Positions 55,690-63,406 of a stretch of DNA of 64,000 nt are shown here, in pieces (position 1 is the stretch's first letter; every line of letters begins with the position of its first letter). This DNA is from Ectothiorhodospira sp. BSL-9. Lineage in GTDB: Bacteria; Pseudomonadota; Gammaproteobacteria; Ectothiorhodospirales; Ectothiorhodospiraceae. The notes under the pieces are model-generated. The model searched no databases. It was not told the DNA's origin and was given only the letters and a program-made list of their open reading frames with translations. The stretch covers positions 930,001-994,000 of the forward strand of contig NZ_CP011994.1 in assembly GCF_001632845.1 (NCBI RefSeq), read 5' to 3'. The translations under genes and the position numbers were made by a program.

Positions 55690-56054
55690 TGGCGCGCTAT
55701 CGACTCTCCACCGCCGCGCAGGCGGATCTCATCGACATCCTCGCCTGGACACAAAGTCAGTTCGGAGAGGCGGCCCGCAAACGCTACGAAACGCTGCTGG
55801 TCACCGCGCTGCGTGACATCTCCAGCCAGCCTGCTCGGGCCGGCAGCGTCGAACGACCGGAGCTTGGCGACGGCGTACGATCCTGGCACCTGCATTTGAG
55901 CCGGGAGCGCGCCCGAACGGAATCCGGCGCTGTGCGCCGTCCAAGACATTTTTTGATTTACCGGGTGGAGCACGATCAAGTTGTCGTCGGACGGGTTCTG
56001 CACGACGCCATGGAACTCGCGCGACACTTGGATGCCGAGGCACTCTGGGAATAA
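55689..56054 (+). CDS. parE: ParE-like toxin (RelE/ParE superfamily)
   Basis: A 121-residue protein starting MARYRLSTAAQADLIDILAW, with a phrase AARKRYETLLVTALRDIS and the C-terminal RHFLIYRVEHDQVVVGRVLH. The typical ParE length is ~100; here a ~15-residue insert (SRERARTESGAVRRP) sits before the final strands. ParE toxins poison DNA gyrase. The start codon shares a base with the parD stop. Confidence 0.88.
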   Translation: MARYRLSTAAQADLIDILAWTQSQFGEAARKRYETLLVTALRDISSQPARAGSVERPELGDGVRSWHLHLSRERARTESGAVRRPRHFLIYRVEHDQVVVGRVLHDAMELARHLDAEALWE

Positions 56055-56199
56055 GAGCCGGTGGAGGTATGGTCTGAGGAGGCATAACGGCGCCTGCCCG
56101 GCCGCAAGCCGAGCGAGGTCTCGCGCATGTCTACATTGCAATGACTACTTAGCCAGCCCTCCACCGGCACGCACAGCTCGAGGGCCTCGCGGGCGGGTC

Positions 56200-56310
56200 C
56201 GCCCCTGCTGAAAGTAGAGGCCGGCGAAATTGATGCGGGCGATGATCCGCACTGCGAAACCGCAGGCCGGGCAGGTGTCGATGTCGATACCGAACCCCCG
56301 CCAGTGGCAG
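56200..56310 (-). pseudogene. IS91-family transposase C-terminal remnant
   Basis: Minus-strand translation of 56200-56310 gives RGFGIDIDTCPACGFAVRII followed by ARIN, matching the zinc-knuckle end (VFGIDIETCxxCGGxVRIIA) of IS91-type transposases. Nothing of the catalytic domain is left. It lies just left of recombinase element copy 2. Confidence 0.55.
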
Positions 56311-56359
56311 GTTTACGTCCGGCTACAGCCGCTCATCCTGTGCCGTTGACTGCCCGCTC

Positions 56360-57101
56360 TGGGTCGCACACCGCCATCCCTGTGGGCCCATGCTTGTGTT
56401 TCCTCCACCTCAAACGAGGAAACGACCATGAACGATTCGGAAAAGACTGCCCCACACCACCCTGCCCCGTGGAACAAGGGCAAGCTCATTGGCCAGAAGC
56501 CGCCACTCAAACTCAGAGAGATCTGGGCCCTACGCACTCGACTGGAACTGGCGGGGAAAATCCGGGAACTCGCCCTGTTCAACCTGGCAATCGACAGCAA
56601 GCTCAGGGGCTGTGACCTGGTCCAGTTGCGGGTGAACGATGTGGCCCGTGGTGGGGAAATCCTGACCCGGGCCAGCGTGGTTCAGCAGAAGACCCATGAA
56701 CCCGTCCGCTTCGAACTTACCGAGCCAACCCGAGCCGCAGTCGCGGCCTGGATCACCAAAGCCGGCCTGACGAGTGGCAGCTACCTCTTTCCAAGCCGGA
56801 GGCTCGCCCCATCTCTCAACACGACAGTACGCGCGCATCGTCAAGGGATGGGTGGGACTGATCGGAGGCAATCCACAGGAGTACGGCACCCACTCACTTC
56901 GCCGCACCAAGGCCACGCTGATCTACCGGCGAACCAAGAACCTGCGGGCGGTGCAACTCCTGCTTGGTCATCGCAAGCTGGAAAGTACCGTCCGCTACCT
57001 CGGCATCGAGGTCGATGACGCCCTGGAGATGGCCGAACGCACCGAGTGCTGATATGCCTGGGCCGGTCAGCGCTCCTCCCACCAGGGACGCTGACCGGCC
57101 C
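56360..57101 (+). mobile_element. Minimal tyrosine-recombinase element, copy 2 (742 bp, damaged)
   Basis: It has the same boundaries as copy 1 (TGGGTCGCAC to the hairpin end GACCGGCCC), with a 1-nt deletion in the leader and a 5-nt deletion inside the gene. Left flank TGCCCGCTC and right flank AACCGGGCATTCGGCCTGC both belong to the dispersed repeat family, so the unit is embedded in, or fused to, such a repeat. Confidence 0.75.
56428..57052 (+). pseudogene. Frameshifted tyrosine recombinase (copy 2)
   Basis: Identical in translation to the intact copy up to ...LFPSRR. A 5-nt deletion near 56803 (GGCAGGACTCG becomes GGCTCG) then shifts the frame, so His/Arg/Tyr catalytic residues fall in a different frame. 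The downstream part (HSLRRTKATLIYRRT) is intact in that frame and ends at 57052. The upstream part continues out of frame to 57018. Confidence 0.88.
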
Positions 57102-57330
57102 AAACCGGGCATTCGGCCTGCACTGACCAGCGGCCGCAAGCCCGCTCGAACCAGAAAGGTTACTCGCACCTTTTGGACTCAACTCTGGACGGCCTCTTAA
57201 CCTCTACTAGAACGGGTGGGAGGCCTCGAATAGGGGCTAACGTGCGTTCCCCGCCTCCTGGTTTGGCCCCTCTACCTTGTGATGGCCAGCGACTCCCCAA
57301 TGTACTGCCGGGTGCTTCACAGCGCCTTAC
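57102..57330. other. Dispersed repeat followed by possible intron/IS remnant
   Basis: About 230 bp. 57103-57145 is a copy of the dispersed repeat in the reverse orientation (CTGACCAGCGGCCGCAAG region). The rest, including GTGCG at 57242, could be leftover group II intron sequence interrupted by the transposon at 57331, but domain I cannot be recognised. No gene is supported. Confidence 0.4.
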
Positions 57331-57472
57331 TGAGTACGATCACCCTTACTGAGGGTGTTTGCGGGTGGAATGATCACGCAGGGTGAGGTTTGAGGGGGGA
57401 TCCCCCTCGGGGAGCTTGAACGAACGCGCCCTTTGGGGGAGTCTCTGGTTACCAAGCCAAGAGACACTCACA

Positions 57473-58030
57473 GTGTGCCATGTTCCGTTGTCCGATCCCC
57501 AGTTTTTCCGGTTTCTAATCCACATCGATGAGGCATTGGCGGCCGAGGCGCAGGCGGCCGGGTGCCCGTGTGGCGGCGTGCTACACCGCGCCAACTATCC
57601 ACGCAAGCCGCGCGGCTGCCCGCCTGCGTTCCGCGCTGAATACGCGACGCGGCTGAGTTTCTGCTGCAGCCAGTGCCGACGTCGGACGACCAGCCAGTCG
57701 GTGCGTTTTCTGGGGCGGCGCGTATGGCTGAGCTGGGTGGTGGTGCTGGGGTCAACCCGGCCGGCCGGGCACGGCACGGCGGCGGCTGCGTTGTGTGAAG
57801 CGTTATCGATTCCCTGGCGCACCCTGGCACGGTGGCGGCGGTGGTGGCGCGAAGACTTTGTGCGGACCTCGCTGTGGCGGGTGCTGGGTGCGCGGTTCCT
57901 GCTGCCGGTGGCTGCGGCACGGTTGCCGAACGGTCTCCTGGAGCAGTTGCCCGGCCAGGAACACGAACCGCTGCGGTGCCTGCTGGCCTTGCTCACCCCA
58001 CTCACGATCACGGCGCCCGAGGGGCGCTGA
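57473..58030 (+). CDS. Cys-rich putative DNA-binding protein of the transposon
   Basis: A ~185-residue protein. The N-terminal zinc-ribbon-like pair is GCPCGGVLHR ... LSFCCSQCRRR. Then comes a helical, Trp/Arg-rich segment (ALSIPWRTLARWRRWWREDF) suggestive of a helix-turn-helix. I do not recognise a named family. The start is uncertain: GTG 57473 avoids the terminal repeat region, but the frame is open to ATG-like codons at 57383. The stop is 98 bp before the transposase. It could act in end recognition or target choice; this is inference from the element context. Confidence 0.6.
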   Translation: MCHVPLSDPQFFRFLIHIDEALAAEAQAAGCPCGGVLHRANYPRKPRGCPPAFRAEYATRLSFCCSQCRRRTTSQSVRFLGRRVWLSWVVVLGSTRPAGHGTAAAALCEALSIPWRTLARWRRWWREDFVRTSLWRVLGARFLLPVAAARLPNGLLEQLPGQEHEPLRCLLALLTPLTITAPEGR

Positions 58031-58128
58031 GTTCCCGCAGAGGATGCCAATGGTCGAACCGATTCCCGCTGCGTAGCCTTCTCTCCCGGTCGTGGTGCCG
58101 CCGGCACCGCGCATATTGGGAGACGAAC

Positions 58129-59574
58129 GTGCATCCACCGAACGATCCTCTGTTGCGTGATCGATGGGCGCGCTTGCGCTTCTCGATCATTGGTCCCTTG
58201 TTCGCCGCACCGCCGGAACCGGGAGCATTGCGGGCGGCACTGGCGGCGTTGGCCGAGCGCGTCTGGCGCCATCCCGTCACCGGCACCGAGGTGCGCTTCG
58301 GGGTGTCCACACTGGAGCGCTGGTATTACGCGGCACGGTCGGCCCCCGACCCGGTGGCGGCACTGCGCAACCAGCGCCGCCCGCATGGCCACTTCACCGC
58401 CATGACGCCGGCCGTGATCGCCGCCCTGGTGCAGCAATACCGGGAACATCCGGGCTGGACGGTGCAGTTGCACTTCGACAACCTGTGCGTGGACCTGGCC
58501 GACAGCGAGGTCTGCATGCCCTCGTATCCCACGGTGCGGCGCTATCTGAAGGCGCACGGGATGTTCCGCCAGGCGCGGCCGAAGTGTGCAACCGACGGCG
58601 CGATCCTCGCCCGCGACCGATTCGCAGCGCTGGAGGTGCGCAGCTACGAGCTGGACCATGTCTGTGCGCTCTGGCACCTGGACTTCCACCACGGTTCGCG
58701 CAAGGTACTGACCCGAGAGGGCGCCTGGGTCAAACCGTACCTGCTCGGCATCCTGGATGACCGCTCGCGCTTGATCTGCCACCTGCAGTGGTACCTGGAC
58801 GAGACGGCGCAGAGCCTCGTCCACGGCCTGTCCCAGGCACTCATGAAGCGCGGGTTGCCGCGTGCCCTGATGACGGACAACGGTGCAGCGATGATCGCCG
58901 AGGAAACCGTTGCCGGATTGCAGCGCCTGGGTGTGCTGCACCAGACGACGCTACCGTATTCTCCCTACCAGAACGGGAAGCAAGAGTCCCTTTGGGGGCG
59001 TATCGAAGGTCGCCTGATGCCGATGCTGGAGGGACAAACCCCACTCACCCTCGATGTGCTCAACCAGACCACGCAGGCTTGGGCCGAGCAGGAGTATCAC
59101 CGCACCCGCCACAGTGAACTCGACACCACCCCGCTGAAACGCTATCTGGCCGGGCCGAACGTCAGCCGGGACTGCCCGCCGGTCGCGGCACTGGCCGATG
59201 CTTTCCGTGTTGAGGTCACCCGCCGCCAGCGACGCTCCGATGGCACGGTGTCTCTGGAGGGGCAGCGCTTCGAGATCCCCGCCCGCTACCAGCACCTCGA
59301 CCGGGTGTCGCTGCGCTACGCGCGGTGGGATCGCACCCGCGTCGACTTGGTCGATCCCCGCACCGGCACCGTCCTGTGCCCGGTGCTGCCGCTCGACAAA
59401 TCCGCCAACGCCAACGCACAACGACGCGTCCGGCCACCTGCGGCACGCGCGCTCACGCCACTGCCACCCTCGGGGATGGCGCCGCTGTTGCGCCAGTTGC
59501 TGGCCGACTATGCCGCCACCGGCCTGCCGCCCGCCTACCTGCCCACCCCAGACCCCGAAGAGGACTCCGCATGA
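58129..59574 (+). CDS. DDE (RNase-H fold) transposase, TnsB/IstA-like
   Basis: A 481-residue protein. N-terminal helical DNA-binding region; rve-type catalytic core with first Asp in LWHLDFHHG (~residue 188), second in MTDNGAAM (~250) and Glu in YSPYQNGKQESLWGRIEGRL (~290). A beta-barrel region follows (QRFEIPARYQHLDRVSLRYA), as in Mu transposase C-type domains. GTG 58129 has GGGAG 6 nt upstream. The stop overlaps the ATPase start (ATGA), tying the two together as in IS21/Tn7/Tn5053-like elements. Confidence 0.87.
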   Translation: MHPPNDPLLRDRWARLRFSIIGPLFAAPPEPGALRAALAALAERVWRHPVTGTEVRFGVSTLERWYYAARSAPDPVAALRNQRRPHGHFTAMTPAVIAALVQQYREHPGWTVQLHFDNLCVDLADSEVCMPSYPTVRRYLKAHGMFRQARPKCATDGAILARDRFAALEVRSYELDHVCALWHLDFHHGSRKVLTREGAWVKPYLLGILDDRSRLICHLQWYLDETAQSLVHGLSQALMKRGLPRALMTDNGAAMIAEETVAGLQRLGVLHQTTLPYSPYQNGKQESLWGRIEGRLMPMLEGQTPLTLDVLNQTTQAWAEQEYHRTRHSELDTTPLKRYLAGPNVSRDCPPVAALADAFRVEVTRRQRRSDGTVSLEGQRFEIPARYQHLDRVSLRYARWDRTRVDLVDPRTGTVLCPVLPLDKSANANAQRRVRPPAARALTPLPPSGMAPLLRQLLADYAATGLPPAYLPTPDPEEDSA

Positions 59575-60416
59575 ACTCGAAATTACTGGCCCTCTATGGG
59601 CTGAAGTGGAACCCATTCGCCACCGAAATCCCGGTCGAGGCGCTCTATGTGCCCGCACGCGTCGAGGACTTCTACTGGCGCATCGAACAGGGCCTGGTCC
59701 GCGAAGGCGGCTTCGCCATGATCAACGGCGACCCCGGCACCGGCAAGAGCGTGGTTCTGCGCCTGATCGCGGAACGCCTGGCACGGCTGCCCGATCTCAC
59801 CGTCGTCGCCATCCATCATCCGCAGAGCCAGTTGGCCGACTTCTACCGCGAGATGGGCGATCTCTTCGGCGTCCCCCTGCGCCCACACAACCGCTGGGGC
59901 GGCTTCAAGGCCTTGCGCGAGAACTGGTTCGCGCATCTGGACACCACCCGCCGGCGCGCAGTGCTCCTGATCGACGAAGCCCAGGAAATGAGTCCCGCGG
60001 TCCTGTCCGAACTGCGCCTGATGGCCAGCGCCCGCTTCGACTCACAGACGCTCTTGTGCGTGATCCTTGCCGGCGATGCCCGCCTGCCCGAGAAGCTGCG
60101 CCGCGAGGAACTGATCCCGCTCGGCTCCCGCATCCGCACCCGTCTGGTCACCGAAGCGGCCAGCCGCGAGGAACTCCTGGCTTGCCTGCAGCATCTGCTC
60201 AACACCGCCGGCAACGCCAGCCTGATGACGCCCACGCTCCAGCACACCCTGTGTGACCACGCCATCGGCAACTACCGCCTGCTCACCACCCTGGCCGCCG
60301 AACTGCTCGCCGTGGCCGCCCAGCGCGATCTGCCGCAGCTCGACGAGAAACTCTACCTCGACGTGTTCGCCCCCGCAGAAAAACCCACTCCGCGCCGTGC
60401 CGCCGCAAGCCGTTGA
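59571..60416 (+). CDS. ExeA-type AAA+ ATPase of the transposon
   Basis: A 281-residue protein. It opens YGLKWNPFATEIPVEALYVP, the ExeA/TniB-like N-terminus. Walker A is INGDPGTGKSVVLRLIAERL (~residue 45), Walker B VLLIDEAQEMSP (~130), sensor LCVILAGDARLPEKLR and an Arg-finger region SRIRTRLV. Such ATPases select targets and activate the paired DDE transposase. It overlaps the transposase gene by 4 nt. The C-terminus extends ~20 residues with Pro/Arg-rich sequence. Confidence 0.87.
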   Translation: MNSKLLALYGLKWNPFATEIPVEALYVPARVEDFYWRIEQGLVREGGFAMINGDPGTGKSVVLRLIAERLARLPDLTVVAIHHPQSQLADFYREMGDLFGVPLRPHNRWGGFKALRENWFAHLDTTRRRAVLLIDEAQEMSPAVLSELRLMASARFDSQTLLCVILAGDARLPEKLRREELIPLGSRIRTRLVTEAASREELLACLQHLLNTAGNASLMTPTLQHTLCDHAIGNYRLLTTLAAELLAVAAQRDLPQLDEKLYLDVFAPAEKPTPRRAAASR

Positions 60417-60432
60417 ACCCCTGGAGACCCTC

Positions 60433-60660
60433 ATGCCCGCAACCCTCCATCCGCAATCCCTGCCCTGGCCCGAACTCAGCGACGACGCTGTCGTCGAGTT
60501 GCAGGCCCTGCTCCACGACTTCCTGATCTTGTTCGAATCCCACTACCTGGGGCAGATCCACCGCTACCACGACGAACGCTCGCAGGAAAATATGACCCAG
60601 CTCAGCTTACTGTCCGACGTCCCCCTCCCGACCGAGGACCCAGACAACCCTCCGTTCTGA
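60433..60660 (+). CDS. Small protein at the end of the transposon operon
   Basis: A 75-residue protein with a central acidic-hydrophobic helix (DAVVELQALLHDFLILFESH) and an ending rich in Asp/Pro. No family recognised. It begins 16 bp after the ATPase stop, with CTGGAG ~8 nt before the ATG. Given its place between the ATPase and the terminator it is probably a real element gene. Confidence 0.6.
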   Translation: MPATLHPQSLPWPELSDDAVVELQALLHDFLILFESHYLGQIHRYHDERSQENMTQLSLLSDVPLPTEDPDNPPF

Positions 60661-60682
60661 CGTCCTCCCAAGACCTACGCCC

Positions 60683-60723
60683 AAGACGCCGCCGAACTCC
60701 CTCCCGGGCGCCGGCGGCGTCTT
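60683..60723 (+). terminator. Terminator hairpin of the transposon operon
   Basis: AAGACGCCGCC (60683-60693) pairs perfectly with GGCGGCGTCTT (60713-60723), 22 bp after the last gene stop and inside the right transposon end. A short T-containing tail follows. Confidence 0.65.
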
Positions 60724-60797
60724 GCTGATCAGGCCCCTTAACGAACGTGATCAGGAGGACATCAATTCGGGTGATCACACTCACCTTACCAAGGTTT

Positions 60798-60872
60798 GAG
60801 CCGTGTGCGGTGAAAGTCGCACGCACGGTTCTTATGGAACGGGGCGGCGGTAACGTCGCCTCGCTACCCGAC
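60798..60872 (+). ncRNA. Group II intron 3' end: domain V and probable domain VI
   Basis: 60798-60831 is exactly 34 nt and matches domain V: 5' strand GAGCCGTGTGC with the AGC triad, a GTGAAAG loop region and 3' strand GCACGCACGGTTC. A second hairpin-like stretch (GGCGGCGGTAACGTCGCC) and the end CTACCCGAC follow, consistent with domain VI and an intron 3' boundary near 60872. No reverse-transcriptase gene or domains I-IV are visible nearby; the transposon sits 15 bp upstream, so the intron is a remnant. Confidence 0.7.
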
Positions 60873-60995
60873 GCCTGCGACACCACGTTGAGGTTTATCA
60901 AGGGCAGTCACTGAAGACGAGAATTCCACTGAGTGAATGCCCTACCATGGGGAGCTCAAGCGCAGCATTCCCGGATTGTTCCCAGGACAGCCCCA

Positions 60996-63188
60996 ATGTC
61001 GATCAAAGCAAAAATTTCCGCCGGTTTCGCAACCGTTGCCCTCATCACACTCGCGCTGGGAGGCCTGGGTTATTGGGGAGCCGTCAAGAGTGAGTCCGCT
61101 ATCGGCGAATTGGGTTCCTTGCGACTTCCGTCGGTGCAGACCGTACTGGAGATGCAGGTGGCGCTTAGCGACCTGGTGGGCAGTTTCCGCACGCTGATGG
61201 ATCAGACCGCTACGCAGGAGCAACGGACCGTGCAGTACCAGGCCATTGAAGAAGCCCGCAACGTATACGGCCAGGCAGTCGACCGCTATGACGCGCTGCC
61301 CAAGACGGCTGAGGAAGCGGCGGCCTGGGAGGCCTTTCAGACCACCCTGCCCAACTGGCTGGAGGCCAACAACACCATACTCGCCCTGCACCATGAACTG
61401 GATGAGATGCGGCGCGCGACCCCACAGGGAGACTTCACCGCACAGTGGCAGCAGATTGCCACCCAAACCATGGGAGAAACGCTGCGCCATCAGGAGGCCG
61501 CCTTCCAGGCACTGGACCAGTTGGTGCAACTGAACATGAGAGCTGCCGCAGTGGAGGTGGAAGAAGGCCTCTCCCAGGCGCGCTGGCTGGAAGGCATCAG
61601 TCTGGCGGCCATGATCATCGGCGTGCTGCTAGCCGCCCTGCTGGGCATCCTGATCACACGCGGGATCACCGGACCGTTGAGACTGTTGGTGGATTCAGTG
61701 GAACGGGTACGCGACACCGGTAATTTCAATGAGCGGATCACCTATCACAGGCGAGATGAGATCGGCGCCGTGATCACCTCTTTCAATGCCCTGCTCGAAT
61801 CTCAACGACAAGCCCTTGAAGAAGTCAATATGGCAGTCCACGCCCTGGCTAGCGGTGACTTTGGCTCACGGATCAAAGGTGATTATGCCGGCGACCTGGA
61901 CAGCTTGAAGACGGGCTTCAATGCAAGCGCTGATACCATCCAGCTCACCATGAATGAACTGGCCAAGGTGATGCAGGCCCTTCGGACCGGAGAATTCAGC
62001 GTGTCCATCGACCCCAATCGGGTGGAGGGCGAGTTCCGCCGCATGCTGGAAAATGCCTCTACCGGGATGCATTCGCTGGATGACAGTACCAAGGGCATCA
62101 TCAGCGTCATGGAGCATATGGCAGGCGGCGTGTTTCGACACCGGATCGAGGCCGATGCCGCCGGGCAGATGTTGAAACTCAAACACATGGCCAACGACTC
62201 CGTCAGCGCCCTGGAAGAGGCCATCCACGAGATCCAGACGGTCATGATCGCCCAGGCCCGGGGTGATCTGAGCCTGCGCGTTGAAGGCCAGTACGCCGGT
62301 GATCTGGCGGTACTGGCCACATCAGCCAACGATACAGCGGAAAAACTCTCCGACATCATCCTGAAGATCAACGACGCGGTCCTCTGCGTGAGCACGGGCG
62401 CCGGGCAGATCTCGACGGGCAACACCAACCTGTCCCAGCGGACCGAGGAACAGGCTGCCAGCCTGGAAGAGACCGCCACCAGCCTGGAGGAAATCACCAG
62501 CACGGTCCGGCAAAATGCCGATAACGCCCGCCAGGCCAGCCAGCAGGCCGATCAGGCAAAGACCATGGCGGAATCAGGGGGGCACAAGGTCAGACAGGCC
62601 ATGGAGAACATGCGCGAACTCACCGCCAGTTCCGAAAAGATGACCAACATCATCAGCGTCATCGACGGCATCGCCTTCCAGACCAACATCCTGGCGCTCA
62701 ATGCTGCCGTTGAGGCTGCCCGGGCGGGTGAACAGGGACGAGGCTTTGCGGTGGTCGCCAGTGAAGTCCGCACCCTGGCACAACGGTCTTCAGCCGCCGC
62801 GAAGGAGATCCAGTCGCTGATTAGAGAAGACGTCAGCATCGTGGAGGACGGCACCCGCGCGGTGCATGAAACCAGTGCATCCATGGAGGAAATCATCCGG
62901 GCCATCAAGCGCATGAGCGACATCAATGGAGAAATCGCGGCAGCATCGGATGAACAGACCCAGGGCATTGAGCAGATCAACCAGGCAGTGTCGCAGATGG
63001 ACGACGTCACCCAGCAGAACGCGGCCTTGGTGGAAGAGGCTGCCGCCGCGGCAGAATCCCTGGTGGATCAGGCAGAACAGCTTTCTGCCGCCGTTTCCGC
63101 ATTCCAACTCAGGGAGGCACAGCCCGATCGCCAACAACTTCTGATGCATGATAAAGAGGTTGAACTGATCCCCAAAAGGTGGGAATAG
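60996..63188 (+). CDS. Methyl-accepting chemotaxis protein with extended HAMP region
   Basis: A 730-residue receptor. TM1 is ~residues 10-30 ([18 protein letters not shown]), followed by a periplasmic four-helix-bundle sensor (~35-190) and TM2 (~192-215, [18 protein letters not shown]). A canonical HAMP is followed by further HAMP-like units ([57 protein letters not shown]). The signalling hairpin tip is [20 protein letters not shown] with [20 protein letters not shown] 60996 has AGGA 9 nt upstream; the earlier frame start at 60933 is less likely. It is a single gene placed directly downstream of the intron remnant. No CheB/R-binding pentapeptide is seen at the end. Confidence 0.9.
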   Translation: MSIKAKISAGFATVALITLALGGLGYWGAVKSESAIGELGSLRLPSVQTVLEMQVALSDLVGSFRTLMDQTATQEQRTVQYQAIEEARNVYGQAVDRYDALPKTAEEAAAWEAFQTTLPNWLEANNTILALHHELDEMRRATPQGDFTAQWQQIATQTMGETLRHQEAAFQALDQLVQLNMRAAAVEVEEGLSQARWLEGISLAAMIIGVLLAALLGILITRGITGPLRLLVDSVERVRDTGNFNERITYHRRDEIGAVITSFNALLESQRQALEEVNMAVHALASGDFGSRIKGDYAGDLDSLKTGFNASADTIQLTMNELAKVMQALRTGEFSVSIDPNRVEGEFRRMLENASTGMHSLDDSTKGIISVMEHMAGGVFRHRIEADAAGQMLKLKHMANDSVSALEEAIHEIQTVMIAQARGDLSLRVEGQYAGDLAVLATSANDTAEKLSDIILKINDAVLCVSTGAGQISTGNTNLSQRTEEQAASLEETATSLEEITSTVRQNADNARQASQQADQAKTMAESGGHKVRQAMENMRELTASSEKMTNIISVIDGIAFQTNILALNAAVEAARAGEQGRGFAVVASEVRTLAQRSSAAAKEIQSLIREDVSIVEDGTRAVHETSASMEEIIRAIKRMSDINGEIAAASDEQTQGIEQINQAVSQMDDVTQQNAALVEEAAAAAESLVDQAEQLSAAVSAFQLREAQPDRQQLLMHDKEVELIPKRWE

Positions 63189-63290
63189 CCTGCCCGGTTC
63201 AAAGCGGTTTGCGGCCGCTGGTCAGCGCAGGCCAAATGCCCGGTTCGGGTCGGCAAGAGACAGCAATCGGCAAGGCACGGCCTAGATCGC
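63188..63290. repeat. Dispersed palindromic repeat copy (longest in window)
   Basis: Contains GCGGTTTGCGGCCGCTGGTC followed by GCGCAGGCC, then AAATGCCCGGTTCGGGTCGG and AAGAGACAGCAATCGG. Its reverse complement matches the right flank of recombinase element copy 2 (57103-57145) over about 45 bases. Related partial copies lie near 36030, 42130, 49125, 50640, 50700, 55130 and 56350. Confidence 0.65.
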
Positions 63291-63406
63291 GCCCCGCCTT
63301 GGGAGTCGTAGAGTCCGGAAGCTGGCCAACCACGGGCGGTCTCGGCAGTGGCCAGGACATCAAACCCAGCTTACCCTGCTCGCTAACAACCCCACGGTCC
63401 GACGGG

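Larger units (their letters stand above)
57331..60783 (+). mobile_element. Complete 3.45-kb transposon with TIRs and target duplication
   Basis: The left end TGAGTACGATCACCC (57331-57345) and the right end, read inward, TGAGTGTGATCACCC (60783-60769) match at 13 of 15 positions. CCTTAC lies directly outside both ends (57325-57330 and 60784-60789), a 6-bp (or 5-bp) target duplication. Extra TGATCA motifs (57371, 60726, 60748) near the ends may be transposase-binding repeats. Cargo: a Cys-rich protein, a DDE transposase, an AAA+ ATPase and a small protein, all on the plus strand and closely packed. The plan is that of Mu/Tn7/IS21-type elements using an ATPase-assisted transposase. Confidence 0.85.

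Noticed and set aside
57242-57330. 5' end (GTGCG) and domain I of a group II intron
   Set aside because: The match is only five bases and the space to domain V is too short for domains I-IV; only the 3' end is supported.
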